Position numbers and translations under genes: made by a program
Assembly: GCA_905214615.1 (NCBI GenBank)
Contig: CAJMMX010000005.1
Location: 1 to 51,149 of the forward strand
Length of the DNA: 51,149 nt
Direction: 5' to 3'
Source of the DNA: an uncultured bacterium
GTDB taxonomy: Bacteria; Actinomycetota; Coriobacteriia; Coriobacteriales; Coriobacteriaceae
The notes under the pieces: generated by a model
Told to the model about the DNA's origin: nothing
Seen by the model: only the letters and a program-made list of their open reading frames with translations
The model's database searches: none
Shown: in pieces, positions 24,288 through 32,377 of the stretch
Layout of the letters: the number at the start of each line of letters is the position of its first letter
Position numbering within the stretch: the stretch's first letter is position 1

Positions 24288-25751
24288 ATGAGCGAGTACG
24301 ATTCCCAGCGTCCCCAGGATGCGGGCAACGCCGGCGAGACCCAGCAGCAGCCGCGCGTGCAGGTGGAGTCGACGCCTGCCGATGGCAGTAACATTCCTTA
24401 CGTGCAGGCCTACGACACGCAGACCGGAAAGCCGCTGGGCAGCCAGCAGGTTGTAAACAAGCACACCGTGGTCAAGACTAAGACCAAAAAGCTGCCGATC
24501 TTTATTACGGCGCTCGCCGGCTGTGCATGCGGCGCCCTGCTGGTCATTGCGCTCATTATGAGTGGCACGCTCAACATTGGCAGCGGAAAGAATGCCGTGA
24601 CGGCGGGTGCTTCGGGTTCATCGACGCAAAAGATTACGATCGACTCCGAGGACACCACGCTGGCCGAGGCCGTCTCTGCCAAGGCGCTGCCCTCCGTGGT
24701 TTCCATTACCGCCACTTCGAGCGGCGGCCAGAATGGCTCGCTTTCGCAGTCTGCCGACGAGTCGGACGGCTCGGGCAGCGTCGGTTCGGGCGTTGTGCTC
24801 GATACCGAGGGCCACATCCTCACCAACAACCACGTGGTCGATGGCTATGACCAGTACGTGGTGACCATGGACGACGGCACCACCTACGAGGCCGAGTTCG
24901 TGGGCAACGATGCTTCGAGCGACCTAGCCGTCATCAAGCTCAAGGATGCTGACGCCTCTAAGCTCACGCCGATCGAGATCGGCGACTCTTCCAAGCTCAA
25001 CGTGGGCGAGTGGGTCATGGCGATCGGCTCGCCGTTCGGCAACGAGCAGTCTGTCTCCACGGGTATCGTGTCGGCGCTGTATCGCTCCACGGCCATGAGC
25101 TCTACCAACGGTAACACCATCTATGCCAACATGATCCAGACCGATGCCGCCATCAACCCGGGCAACTCCGGCGGCGCGCTCGTTAACGACAACGGTGAGC
25201 TGGTGGGTATCAACTCGCTCATCGAGAGCTACTCGGGCTCCAGCTCGGGCGTGGGCTTTGCCATTCCCGTTAACTATGCCAAGAACATTGCCGACCAGAT
25301 CATCGACGGCAAGACGCCGGTTCATCCGTACCTGGGCGCCACGCTTTCGAGCGTCAACGCGCTCAATGCTCGCACTAACAAGCTGAGCACCGATAGCGGC
25401 GCGTACGTGGCAAGCGTCGTCGAGGACGGTCCTGCCGCCAAGGCCGGCATCCAAGAGGGCGATGTCATTACCAAGCTGGGCGACGATGAGATTTCGAGCG
25501 CCGATGGCCTGATCATCGCGCTGCGCAGCCACGAGGTGGGCGAGAAGGTCGAGATCACGCTCATGCGCGGCAAGGAAGAGAAGAAGGTTACCGTCGAGCT
25601 GGGCTCCGACGAGGAGCTGCAGAACCAGCAGCAGGACGACAGCGCGACCGACACCGGCAACGGCGGTATTACCGACGAGCAGCTGCGCCAGTATCTGGAG
25701 GAGCTGCTTGGCCAGCAGGGCCAGGGTCAAGGCTACGGTCAGGGTTACTAG
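24288..25751 (+). CDS. HtrA/DegP-type serine protease with one PDZ domain
   Basis: A 487-residue membrane-anchored quality-control protease. A polar cytoplasmic N-terminus of about 65 residues rich in Gln and Pro is followed by one membrane helix (FITALAGCACGALLVIALIM), then a trypsin-like domain with His182 (TNNHVVDG), Asp212 (SDLAVIKL) and Ser294 (GNSGGAL). A single PDZ domain follows (GDVITKLGDDEI, then VGEKVEITLMRG). The C-terminal tail is rich in Gln and Gly. This architecture is typical of actinobacterial and Gram-positive HtrA proteins. GAAAGGA precedes the start; a terminator follows at 25780. Confidence 0.93.
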   Translation: MSEYDSQRPQDAGNAGETQQQPRVQVESTPADGSNIPYVQAYDTQTGKPLGSQQVVNKHTVVKTKTKKLPIFITALAGCACGALLVIALIMSGTLNIGSGKNAVTAGASGSSTQKITIDSEDTTLAEAVSAKALPSVVSITATSSGGQNGSLSQSADESDGSGSVGSGVVLDTEGHILTNNHVVDGYDQYVVTMDDGTTYEAEFVGNDASSDLAVIKLKDADASKLTPIEIGDSSKLNVGEWVMAIGSPFGNEQSVSTGIVSALYRSTAMSSTNGNTIYANMIQTDAAINPGNSGGALVNDNGELVGINSLIESYSGSSSGVGFAIPVNYAKNIADQIIDGKTPVHPYLGATLSSVNALNARTNKLSTDSGAYVASVVEDGPAAKAGIQEGDVITKLGDDEISSADGLIIALRSHEVGEKVEITLMRGKEEKKVTVELGSDEELQNQQQDDSATDTGNGGITDEQLRQYLEELLGQQGQGQGYGQGY

Positions 25752-25779
25752 CGAGCCGTTTCGCACATATCGAGGCCAG

Positions 25780-25815
25780 GGGGCTGTCCCATCAACGTGG
25801 GACAGCCCTTTTTTC
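25780..25815 (+). terminator. Terminator after htrA
   Basis: GGGGCTGTCCCA and TGGGACAGCCC form a strong stem followed by six T. It lies 29 bases after the htrA stop codon. Confidence 0.92.
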
Positions 25816-25818
25816 TTA

Positions 25819-25850
25819 TTGATCCGTTGGGGACGGAGGAAAACGGATCA
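25819..25850. repeat. Short palindromic repeat before ligA
   Basis: TTGATCCGTT and AACGGATCA face each other across GGGGACGGAGGAA. It is non-coding; it resembles a small intergenic repeat. Confidence 0.4.
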
Positions 25851-25997
25851 TTTGGAACTGACAGGGGCATGGTTTGATCGCGCGATCCACCCCAGTCTGG
25901 CGGCTGCCGATTCGGTGCGGTTCGAGACCGCTATTCGGCCTCATTGCGACCGGTGGTACTCTAGTATCCGTTTGAAATCGAGCGAAGGAGTGCCGCT

Positions 25998-28226
25998 ATG
26001 GAGCAATCGAGCCTGTTTGGTGACGGCGTGGACATCGATACCGAAACGCCCGCGAGCACGGATACCGCCGTACCGGCCGATGCCCGTGCCCAGGCGGCAG
26101 CGCGTGCGGCCGAGCTGCGCCACGAGCTCGATTACCACGCCTATCGCTACTACATGCTCGATGCGCCCGAGATCACGGACGCCGCCTTTGACAAGATGCT
26201 CGTTGAGCTGCAGGAAATTGAGGCCACCTACCCCGACCTGGTGACGCCCGACAGCTATACCCAGCGCGTGGGCGGGTACGTGAGCGAGCAGTTTACGCCG
26301 GTCACGCATATGGCGCGCATGTATTCCATGGACGATGCCATGGATCTGGACGAACTCGACGCGTGGCTCCAGCGCACCGAGGATGCGCTCGGTGCCGGCA
26401 GCGTCACCTATACCTGCGAGCTTAAGATCGACGGCCTGGGCGTGGCGCTTACCTACCAAAACGGCACCTTCGTACGCGCAGCCACACGCGGCGATGGCAC
26501 CACGGGCGAGGACGTGTCGCTCAACGTCCGTACCATCAAGGATGTGCCCATGCACCTGTCCGAGCCGGCGCTCGCCCACATGGGCGCCGACCGCGAGCGC
26601 ACCATCGAGGTCCGTGGCGAGGTCTATATGCCCAAGGGCAGCTTTGTGCGCCTGAACGACGAGGCCGATGCCGAGGGGCGCGACCCCTTCGCCAACCCGC
26701 GCAACGCTGCCGCCGGCAGCCTGCGCCAAAAGGACCCCAAGGTCACGGCGCGCCGCGATCTCGCTACCTTTATCTATGCCATCGCCGATACCGATCCGCT
26801 GCACGTCCACAGCCAGCGCGAGTTCCTCGATTGGCTGCGTAGCGCCGGCTTTAGCGTCAACCCTAACGTGGCTCGCTGTGCCACACCCGCCGAGGTCCAC
26901 GAGTTCTGTGCCCAGGCGCTCGAACACCGCGGTGACCTGGACTACGACATCGACGGCGTGGTCGTAAAGGTCGACAGCTTCCAGCAGCAGCTCGACCTGG
27001 GCTTTACCGCCCGCGCACCGCGCTGGGCCATCGCCTTTAAGTTCCCGCCCGAGGAAAAGCAGACCGTCCTGCGCGAGATTCGCATCCAGGTGGGCCGCAC
27101 CGGTGTGCTCACACCGGTCGCCGAGTTCGACCCGGTGACGGTTGCCGGCTCCACCATCGCGCGCGCCACGCTGCACAACATCGACGAGATCCGTCGCAAA
27201 AACGTGCGCGAGGGCGACACTATCATCGTGCACAAGGCGGGCGACGTGATTCCCGAGGTCGTAGGTCCGGTGCTCGATAAACGCCCGGCCGATTCGGTCG
27301 ACTGGCACATGCCCGAGGTCTGCCCCGTGTGCGGTAGCCCCGTGGTCCACGAGGATGGCGAGGTTGCCTACCGCTGCGTGTCCATCGACTGTCCCGCACA
27401 GCTCAAGGAGCGCCTGCTTCACTGGGTAAGCCGCGGCTGCATGGACGTCGACGGCCTGGGCGACGAGATCGTCGACAAGATGATCGCTGCCGGCCTGATC
27501 CACGATGTCGCGGACTTCTACCAGCTCACGGTCGACGACATCGCAGGCCTGGACACAGGGCGCGTGTACGCTAGCTCCAACAGCAAAAAGGGCGTCAAGA
27601 AGGGCGACCCCATCCCGGTGGGCCTCAAGACGGCCGAGAAAATCATCGCCGAGCTCAACAAGTCCAAGAGCCAGCCGCTCGGTCGCGTGCTGTTTGCCCT
27701 GGGCATCCGCCACGTGGGCAAGAGCGTGGGCGAGGTCATCGCCGAGCGATTCCTGTCGATTGATAAGCTCATCTTGGCGAGTGAAGAGGACATCGCCGAG
27801 TGCGAGGGCATCGGTCCCAAGATTGCGGCGAGCGTCAAGCAGTTCCTGGCCGTGCCCGAAAACCTTGCCGTGCTGGAGCGTTTGCGCCAGGCGGGTCTGT
27901 CGCTCGAGGTCGACTTGGGCGCCGCGCATGCACAAGCCGCAGCCGACGCGGGCGTGGCGGGCGAGCTCGCCGATGCACAACCGCTCGCGGGTCTGACCTT
28001 CGTGCTCACCGGCACGCTCGTCAACCGCACCCGCGACGAGGCAGGCGCGGCGCTCAAGGTGCTCGGCGCCAAGGTCTCGGGCAGCGTGTCCAAGAAGACG
28101 AGCTATCTGGTTGCCGGCCCCAAAGCGGGCTCCAAGCTCACCAAAGCCGAGCAGCTGGGCGTACCCGTGCTGGACGAGGACGCCCTCGAGCAGATCCTGG
28201 CGACTGGTCAGGTGCCGGAGGCTTAA
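25998..28226 (+). CDS. ligA: NAD-dependent DNA ligase LigA
   Basis: A 742-residue enzyme that seals nicks in replication and repair using NAD+. An N-terminal Ia domain (HELDYHAYRYYMLDAPEITD) is followed by the adenylation domain with the nucleophile Lys143 in CELKIDGLG. Then come an OB domain, a Zn finger (Cys442, Cys445, Cys460, Cys465), helix-hairpin-helix repeats and a C-terminal BRCT domain. The protein is longer than the typical 670 residues, owing partly to an N-terminal extension and an inserted basic loop (VYASSNSKKGVKKGDPIPV) before the HhH domain. Ribosome binding site GCGAAGGAG precedes the start. Confidence 0.97.
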   Translation: MEQSSLFGDGVDIDTETPASTDTAVPADARAQAAARAAELRHELDYHAYRYYMLDAPEITDAAFDKMLVELQEIEATYPDLVTPDSYTQRVGGYVSEQFTPVTHMARMYSMDDAMDLDELDAWLQRTEDALGAGSVTYTCELKIDGLGVALTYQNGTFVRAATRGDGTTGEDVSLNVRTIKDVPMHLSEPALAHMGADRERTIEVRGEVYMPKGSFVRLNDEADAEGRDPFANPRNAAAGSLRQKDPKVTARRDLATFIYAIADTDPLHVHSQREFLDWLRSAGFSVNPNVARCATPAEVHEFCAQALEHRGDLDYDIDGVVVKVDSFQQQLDLGFTARAPRWAIAFKFPPEEKQTVLREIRIQVGRTGVLTPVAEFDPVTVAGSTIARATLHNIDEIRRKNVREGDTIIVHKAGDVIPEVVGPVLDKRPADSVDWHMPEVCPVCGSPVVHEDGEVAYRCVSIDCPAQLKERLLHWVSRGCMDVDGLGDEIVDKMIAAGLIHDVADFYQLTVDDIAGLDTGRVYASSNSKKGVKKGDPIPVGLKTAEKIIAELNKSKSQPLGRVLFALGIRHVGKSVGEVIAERFLSIDKLILASEEDIAECEGIGPKIAASVKQFLAVPENLAVLERLRQAGLSLEVDLGAAHAQAAADAGVAGELADAQPLAGLTFVLTGTLVNRTRDEAGAALKVLGAKVSGSVSKKTSYLVAGPKAGSKLTKAEQLGVPVLDEDALEQILATGQVPEA

Positions 28227-28246
28227 GGCGTCGATAACCAAATTGA

Positions 28247-28286
28247 AGAACCGCCCGGAAGCACGATGCCTTCCGGGCGGTTCTTA
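28247..28286 (+). terminator. Terminator after ligA
   Basis: A 16-bp nearly perfect stem (AAGAACCGCCCGGAAG with its complement) surrounds a 7-base loop. It lies 20 bases after ligA, and in reverse it may also end transcripts from the minus-strand MATE gene. Confidence 0.85.
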
Positions 28287-28381
28287 CTTTGCTGGGGCAA
28301 CCGGCACCGTGATCTGCGTCACGTAGGTTGCCGGGTCGTCGCTGATGATGTCATCGATCAGGGCAATCTCGCGTTGCCCCG
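28284..28381 (-). pseudogene. C-terminal remnant resembling a GyrI-like/MerR effector-binding domain
   Basis: On the minus strand, an open frame without a start reads GQREIALIDDIISDDPATYV, then TQITVPVAPAK and a TAA stop at 28284-28286. The pattern of a reduced-helix strand followed by D-P-x-x-Y-V-T-x-I-x-V-P-V is the usual end of GyrI-like effector-binding domains found in MerR and AraC regulators. It begins directly at the MATE stop codon, so the rest of the gene is gone. Confidence 0.45.
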
Positions 28382-29728
28382 CTACGCCACCAACTTGTCA
28401 AAAGCCCCGCGGCGGTTGAGTACGGTAAATGCAATCACGCAAATGACCGCCGACAGAATGGACCCGCACGGCGAAGCGATGCCCATGGGAAACAACGTAT
28501 CGGAATAGGCGTTCGACAGCAGCCACGCGCCCGGCACGCGAATGAGCGCCACCGCCAGCACGTTGTGCGCAAAGCCGATGTAGCTCTTGCCGTATGCAGC
28601 GAAAAAGCCGCTAAAGCAAATGTGGATGCCGGCAAAAATCGCGTCGAAAATGTAGCTGCGCATATAGCCGGTGCCGGCGGCGACTACTGCAGCGTCCTTG
28701 GCAAAAAAGCCGATAAACGCCGGCGCCACCAGCCACATCAGCACCGTGATCAGGCAGCCGTACACTACCGAGATCGTCATGGCGTCCTTGAGCACCTGAC
28801 GCGCGCGGTCGCCCTTGCCCGCGCCGGCGTTTTGCGCCGTGAGTGCGCTGACGGTGGCGCCCATGGAACTCGGCACAATGAATAAAAAGCTGATCATCTT
28901 CTCGACCAGGCCCACGGCGGCGGCGTCGACGAGCCCTCGGTGGTTGGCGATGACGGTGATAAACATAAACGCCACCTGGATGCAGCCGTCCTGTACGGCC
29001 ACGGGCACGCCGATCTTAAGAATGCTGCCGAGCACCTCGGGCTGGGGACGCAGGTCGCTGCGCTTAACGTGAATGTTCGTGCGGCGGCTCTTGAGCCACA
29101 CGAGCGCAAGGGCAACGCTTGCCGTCTGGGCGGTTACCGTGCCGAGTGCCGCGCCTACGGGACCGAGTCCCATGTGGCCGATAAACAGAAAATCGAGTGC
29201 GATGTTGATGATGCATGCCACGCCGATCACGTACATGGGCGAGCGCGAATCGCCCAGGCCGCGAAAGATGGCCGAGAGGATGTTGTATGCGGCGATAAAC
29301 GGAATGCCGACAAAGCAGATGCGCAGGTAGGCGGCAGTGCCTTCGACCGCTTCGACTGGCGTGCCAATGAGTGCCACGATCTGCGGGCACAGTGCGAGCA
29401 GGACAGCGGCCAGCACCACCGAGACGCCCATAAAGAGCGTGATGGTGTTGCCGATGGCAGCCTCGGCGCGGTCAAAGCGGCGCGAACCCACGGCGTGGCC
29501 GACGATGACCGTCGTTCCCATGGCCAGGCCCACAAGCGCCACGGTAATGATATAGAGCGTCTGCGCGCCATTGCCCACGGCGGTGATGCCGGCAGCGCCG
29601 CTAAACTGCCCCATCATGTACAGATCGGCCATGCCGTAGAGCATCTGCAAAAAGTACGAGAGCATATAGGGCAGGGCAAAGACCGCGATGGTCTTGAGGA
29701 CATTGCCGCGTGTGAGGTCGTGTTCCAT
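28382..29728 (-). CDS. MATE-family multidrug or cation exporter
   Basis: A 448-residue membrane protein with twelve predicted helices in two related halves. The N-terminus (LTRGNVLKTIAVFALPYMLS) and the following LYGMADLYMMGQFSG match the MATE signature. The second half begins near SILKIGVPVAVQDGCIQVAF. MATE proteins export drugs or other organic cations by Na+ or H+ antiport; the substrate here cannot be predicted. The start has only a weak ribosome binding site (AGAAAG). It is transcribed towards ligA and stands alone. Confidence 0.92.
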   Translation of the reverse strand: MEHDLTRGNVLKTIAVFALPYMLSYFLQMLYGMADLYMMGQFSGAAGITAVGNGAQTLYIITVALVGLAMGTTVIVGHAVGSRRFDRAEAAIGNTITLFMGVSVVLAAVLLALCPQIVALIGTPVEAVEGTAAYLRICFVGIPFIAAYNILSAIFRGLGDSRSPMYVIGVACIINIALDFLFIGHMGLGPVGAALGTVTAQTASVALALVWLKSRRTNIHVKRSDLRPQPEVLGSILKIGVPVAVQDGCIQVAFMFITVIANHRGLVDAAAVGLVEKMISFLFIVPSSMGATVSALTAQNAGAGKGDRARQVLKDAMTISVVYGCLITVLMWLVAPAFIGFFAKDAAVVAAGTGYMRSYIFDAIFAGIHICFSGFFAAYGKSYIGFAHNVLAVALIRVPGAWLLSNAYSDTLFPMGIASPCGSILSAVICVIAFTVLNRRGAFDKLVA

Positions 29729-30044
29729 GGGCGGGGCTTTCTGGCTGGGTTTGTTTACGTACCAGTGTAGTGAAAACCCTACAACGATTGTAGAGTCAAG
29801 GTTTGTGCTGGCATCGGGGTGAAAAAGTCACGCTCCGAGCACAATGCTTTGACCTCTTCGTGCCCCTCACCTCGCCTCAAACCATCACAACATTCGACGT
29901 TTTTTGACAAAATCGGGAAAAGCATCGAATGTTGTGATGGTTTTTCTGCCACTCGATCGGGTGGAATCGCTTTCTTGCGCACGCAGGTGTGCGGACCCGT
30001 GGGCAGGGGAATAAGGTTGGTTATCCGACTCCATTGGAGGGCTC
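29729..30044. other. Divergent intergenic region
   Basis: This 316-bp gap lies between the divergently transcribed MATE gene and the nuclease-like gene and must contain both promoters. Apart from the palindromic repeat at 29879-29943, I see a short inverted repeat (CTACAACGATTGTAG at 29779-29793) close to the MATE start, a possible operator. No gene is present. Confidence 0.4.
29879..29943. repeat. ATTCGA palindromic repeat, copy 1 (type A loop)
   Basis: Perfect 17-bp arms, ACCATCACAACATTCGA (29881-29897) and its complement (29925-29941), extended by A/T pairs. The 27-base centre is nearly identical to copy 2 at 31123, and different from copies 3 and 4. Confidence 0.9.
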
Positions 30045-31082
30045 ATGGACCTGCCGATCGTCCTGTCCCATAAGACTGCCTGGATGTACCACAACGTGGC
30101 GCGCCCGTCCGAGCCGCTCTCGCGAGCAAGCAGCCTATACGATGAGGACTCGCTTGCTAGCGAGGCGGAGCCGACCGCGGGCCTGCCCAAATTGGGGCTC
30201 GATGCCAAGGGGCTGAGGGCTTCGACGGCAGTTGGGATCGTTACCGACTATCTGGTTTCGCTTGGTATTCCACGAGAAGAGCTCGATCATATCGATACGC
30301 TCGTTAACTTCGATTTTGAGCGCTCGACGCCGGCTGGATTTAGGTGCCACGTGTTTGGGGCGCCGGTACCCCCAGGCCATCTTATCGAGGTGGCGGAGGG
30401 CCTTCTAGTGGTTGATGAGGTCATGTGCTTTGTCCAAGCGGGTTCGTGGATGAGCGAGCCCGAGCAGCTGGAATATGGCTACGAAATCTGTGCCCGATAC
30501 CATTTGAATCATCTGTCGACAGGCGATTATATCGAGATGGGGCAGAGGTATACCGTTGCCGATTTGATTGCTTATTGCAATGAGAACCGATCTCGTCAGG
30601 GGGCCATACGCGCGGCCGCCGTGCTCAAACGCGTGCACGATGGCGCGCGATCGCCCATGGAGACGGCCACCTCAATCATGGTCGTAGCAAAACGTTCCCA
30701 GGGAGGGCTGGGATACGCCAAGATCGAGCTCAACCATCGGGTCGATGTTCCCAGCGAGTTCAAGTATCTCGCTAAGGCCGGGTATTTCGAGATTGACGTA
30801 TATGCGCCTGCGAGCGGTACGGGAATTGAATACAACGGTTCGGACCATCTTGATAAACAGCGCAGCGCGTCGGATGCGGAGCGTATGACCGTGCTGAGCG
30901 CGCTGGGCTTTAGGATGATCGTCCTCACCGGGACTCAGTTTGCCCATCAGCTGCAATTGCACCGGGCGATGAACGCCATCGCGCTTGCTATGGGCCTCAG
31001 GTGCGACCGAAGCGAAACGTTCCAAAAGCGGCAGAACGACCTGCGAGAATTCGTGATTCGGCACTGGGACGGCGTCCTTTAG
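30045..31082 (+). CDS. Uncharacterised protein with a DUF559/Vsr-like nuclease C-terminus (AbiEi-like architecture)
   Basis: A 345-residue protein. Residues 249-268 (EIDVYAPASGTGIEYNGSDH) match the core of PD-(D/E)xK nuclease-like domains of the DUF559/Vsr type: Asp251, then Glu262-Tyr-Asn followed by His. The C-terminal helix (LGFRMIVLTGTQF) also fits. The N-terminal two-thirds resembles the regulatory part of actinobacterial proteins of this kind but I cannot name a domain. Such proteins are often annotated as AbiEi-like antitoxin or DUF559 proteins; function is unknown. GGAGGG precedes the start. The gene is solitary and sits between two almost identical palindromic repeats (29879 and 31123), suggesting movement as a unit. 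Confidence 0.6.
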   Translation: MDLPIVLSHKTAWMYHNVARPSEPLSRASSLYDEDSLASEAEPTAGLPKLGLDAKGLRASTAVGIVTDYLVSLGIPREELDHIDTLVNFDFERSTPAGFRCHVFGAPVPPGHLIEVAEGLLVVDEVMCFVQAGSWMSEPEQLEYGYEICARYHLNHLSTGDYIEMGQRYTVADLIAYCNENRSRQGAIRAAAVLKRVHDGARSPMETATSIMVVAKRSQGGLGYAKIELNHRVDVPSEFKYLAKAGYFEIDVYAPASGTGIEYNGSDHLDKQRSASDAERMTVLSALGFRMIVLTGTQFAHQLQLHRAMNAIALAMGLRCDRSETFQKRQNDLREFVIRHWDGVL

Positions 31083-31122
31083 GGACGTTCCGGTCCTTCT
31101 GCGGGGTGCCGTGGGCAGGCAG

Positions 31123-31183
31123 ACCATCACAACATTCGACGTTTTTTGCCAAAAACGGGAAAAGCATCGAATGTTGTGATGGT
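31123..31183. repeat. ATTCGA palindromic repeat, copy 2 (type A loop)
   Basis: Arms 31123-31139 and 31167-31183 are identical to copy 1, and the centre differs from copy 1 at only about two bases. It follows the nuclease-like gene by 40 bases. Confidence 0.9.
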
Positions 31184-31317
31184 TTGTATGCTGAGGATGG
31201 GCTTGGAAAGTCCGTTTTGCTCGAAGCGACCTGTCCTGTCGTACGGGTGTCGGCATGATTCTCCCGTGGGGTATTATGTTTTCCGAAGAATAAAACGCCG
31301 CGTGAGGGGAGGGCTGC

Positions 31318-32373
31318 GTGGACGGGCACGTGCAACATGACGGCTTTGGCCGCGATATCAACTACCTGCGCATTGCCGTTACCGACAAGTGCAATTTTCG
31401 CTGCATTTACTGCATGCCGGCCGATGGCGTGGCGCCCCGCGCGCACGACGAGCTACTCAGTGCCGAGGAAATCGCCCGCTTTGTGCGCTTGGTGGCGGGA
31501 GAGGGCATTCGCCGCGTGCGCCTGACGGGCGGCGAGCCGCTGGTCAGCCGCCGTATCATTCCGCTCATTCGCGACATCCGCGCGATCCCGCGGATCGAGG
31601 ACATCTCGCTTACCACCAATGGCGCCCTGCTGCCCAAGCTGGCACCGCAGCTCAAAGATGCCGGGCTTAACCGCGTTAACATCTCGCTCGACACACTCGA
31701 CCCTACGCTCTTTGGAAAGATCACGCGCCTGGGTCGACTCGAGCAGACCATGGCTGGCATCGACGCGGCGCTGGCTTGGGGCTTTGAGCCCGTTAAGGTC
31801 AACTGCGTTGTGGTGCGCCGGCTCAGCCAGGATGTGGCGGCTCTCGCGCGTCTGACTATCGACCGTCCCATTCACCTGCGCTTTATCGAATACATGCCTA
31901 TTGGCGACGAGCACACGAGCTCGCATTGCGCTGTGGGCCCGCATGCGCCCGCGCTCAATCCGGCGCTGTGGGATGCGAGCGACACCGTGCCGAGCGACGA
32001 GCTGCGGGCGCGCATCAATGCTGGGGCCGCCGCGACGGGGCTGGGCGAGCTCGAGCCGCTCGACATCAACGACGCTCCTGCCGGCGCGGGCCCTGCGCGC
32101 TATTGGCACTTTCCGGGCGCGGCGGGAACGGTCGGTTTTATTAGCGCCATGTCCAATCATTTTTGTACGAATTGCAACCGTCTGCGCCTGACGGCCGATG
32201 GCAACGTGCGTCCGTGCCTGTTCAGCGATGCCGAATATTCGGTGCGCGACGCCCTACGCCGTGGTGATGATATGCAGGTACTTTCGATTTGGCGCGATGC
32301 CGTCGCCCACAAACCGCAGGAACACGCGATAATTGAGGGCACGCAACGATTTATGTCCCAAATCGGAGGATGA
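31318..32373 (+). CDS. moaA: GTP 3',8-cyclase MoaA
   Basis: A 351-residue radical-SAM enzyme catalysing the first step of molybdenum cofactor synthesis (with MoaC converting GTP to cyclic pyranopterin). The SAM cluster ligands Cys25, Cys29 and Cys32 lie in KCNFRCIYCMP; the C-terminal cluster motif is FCTNCNRLRLTADGNVRPC. The protein ends in Gly-Gly (QIGG), a conserved feature of MoaA. The start is GTG 31318, supported by GAGGGGAGGG upstream. It is followed 4 bases later by the moaC-mobB fusion, so the two are co-transcribed. Confidence 0.95.
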   Translation: MDGHVQHDGFGRDINYLRIAVTDKCNFRCIYCMPADGVAPRAHDELLSAEEIARFVRLVAGEGIRRVRLTGGEPLVSRRIIPLIRDIRAIPRIEDISLTTNGALLPKLAPQLKDAGLNRVNISLDTLDPTLFGKITRLGRLEQTMAGIDAALAWGFEPVKVNCVVVRRLSQDVAALARLTIDRPIHLRFIEYMPIGDEHTSSHCAVGPHAPALNPALWDASDTVPSDELRARINAGAAATGLGELEPLDINDAPAGAGPARYWHFPGAAGTVGFISAMSNHFCTNCNRLRLTADGNVRPCLFSDAEYSVRDALRRGDDMQVLSIWRDAVAHKPQEHAIIEGTQRFMSQIGG

Positions 32374-32377
32374 TCAT

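Noticed and set aside
27541..27610. Inserted basic loop in LigA as evidence of a special ligase
   Set aside because: All catalytic, zinc, HhH and BRCT features are normal; a loop insertion alone does not support a new function.
25941..28241. Long minus-strand open frame over ligA
   Set aside because: Mirror frame of a high-GC gene; ligA on the plus strand has all family motifs.
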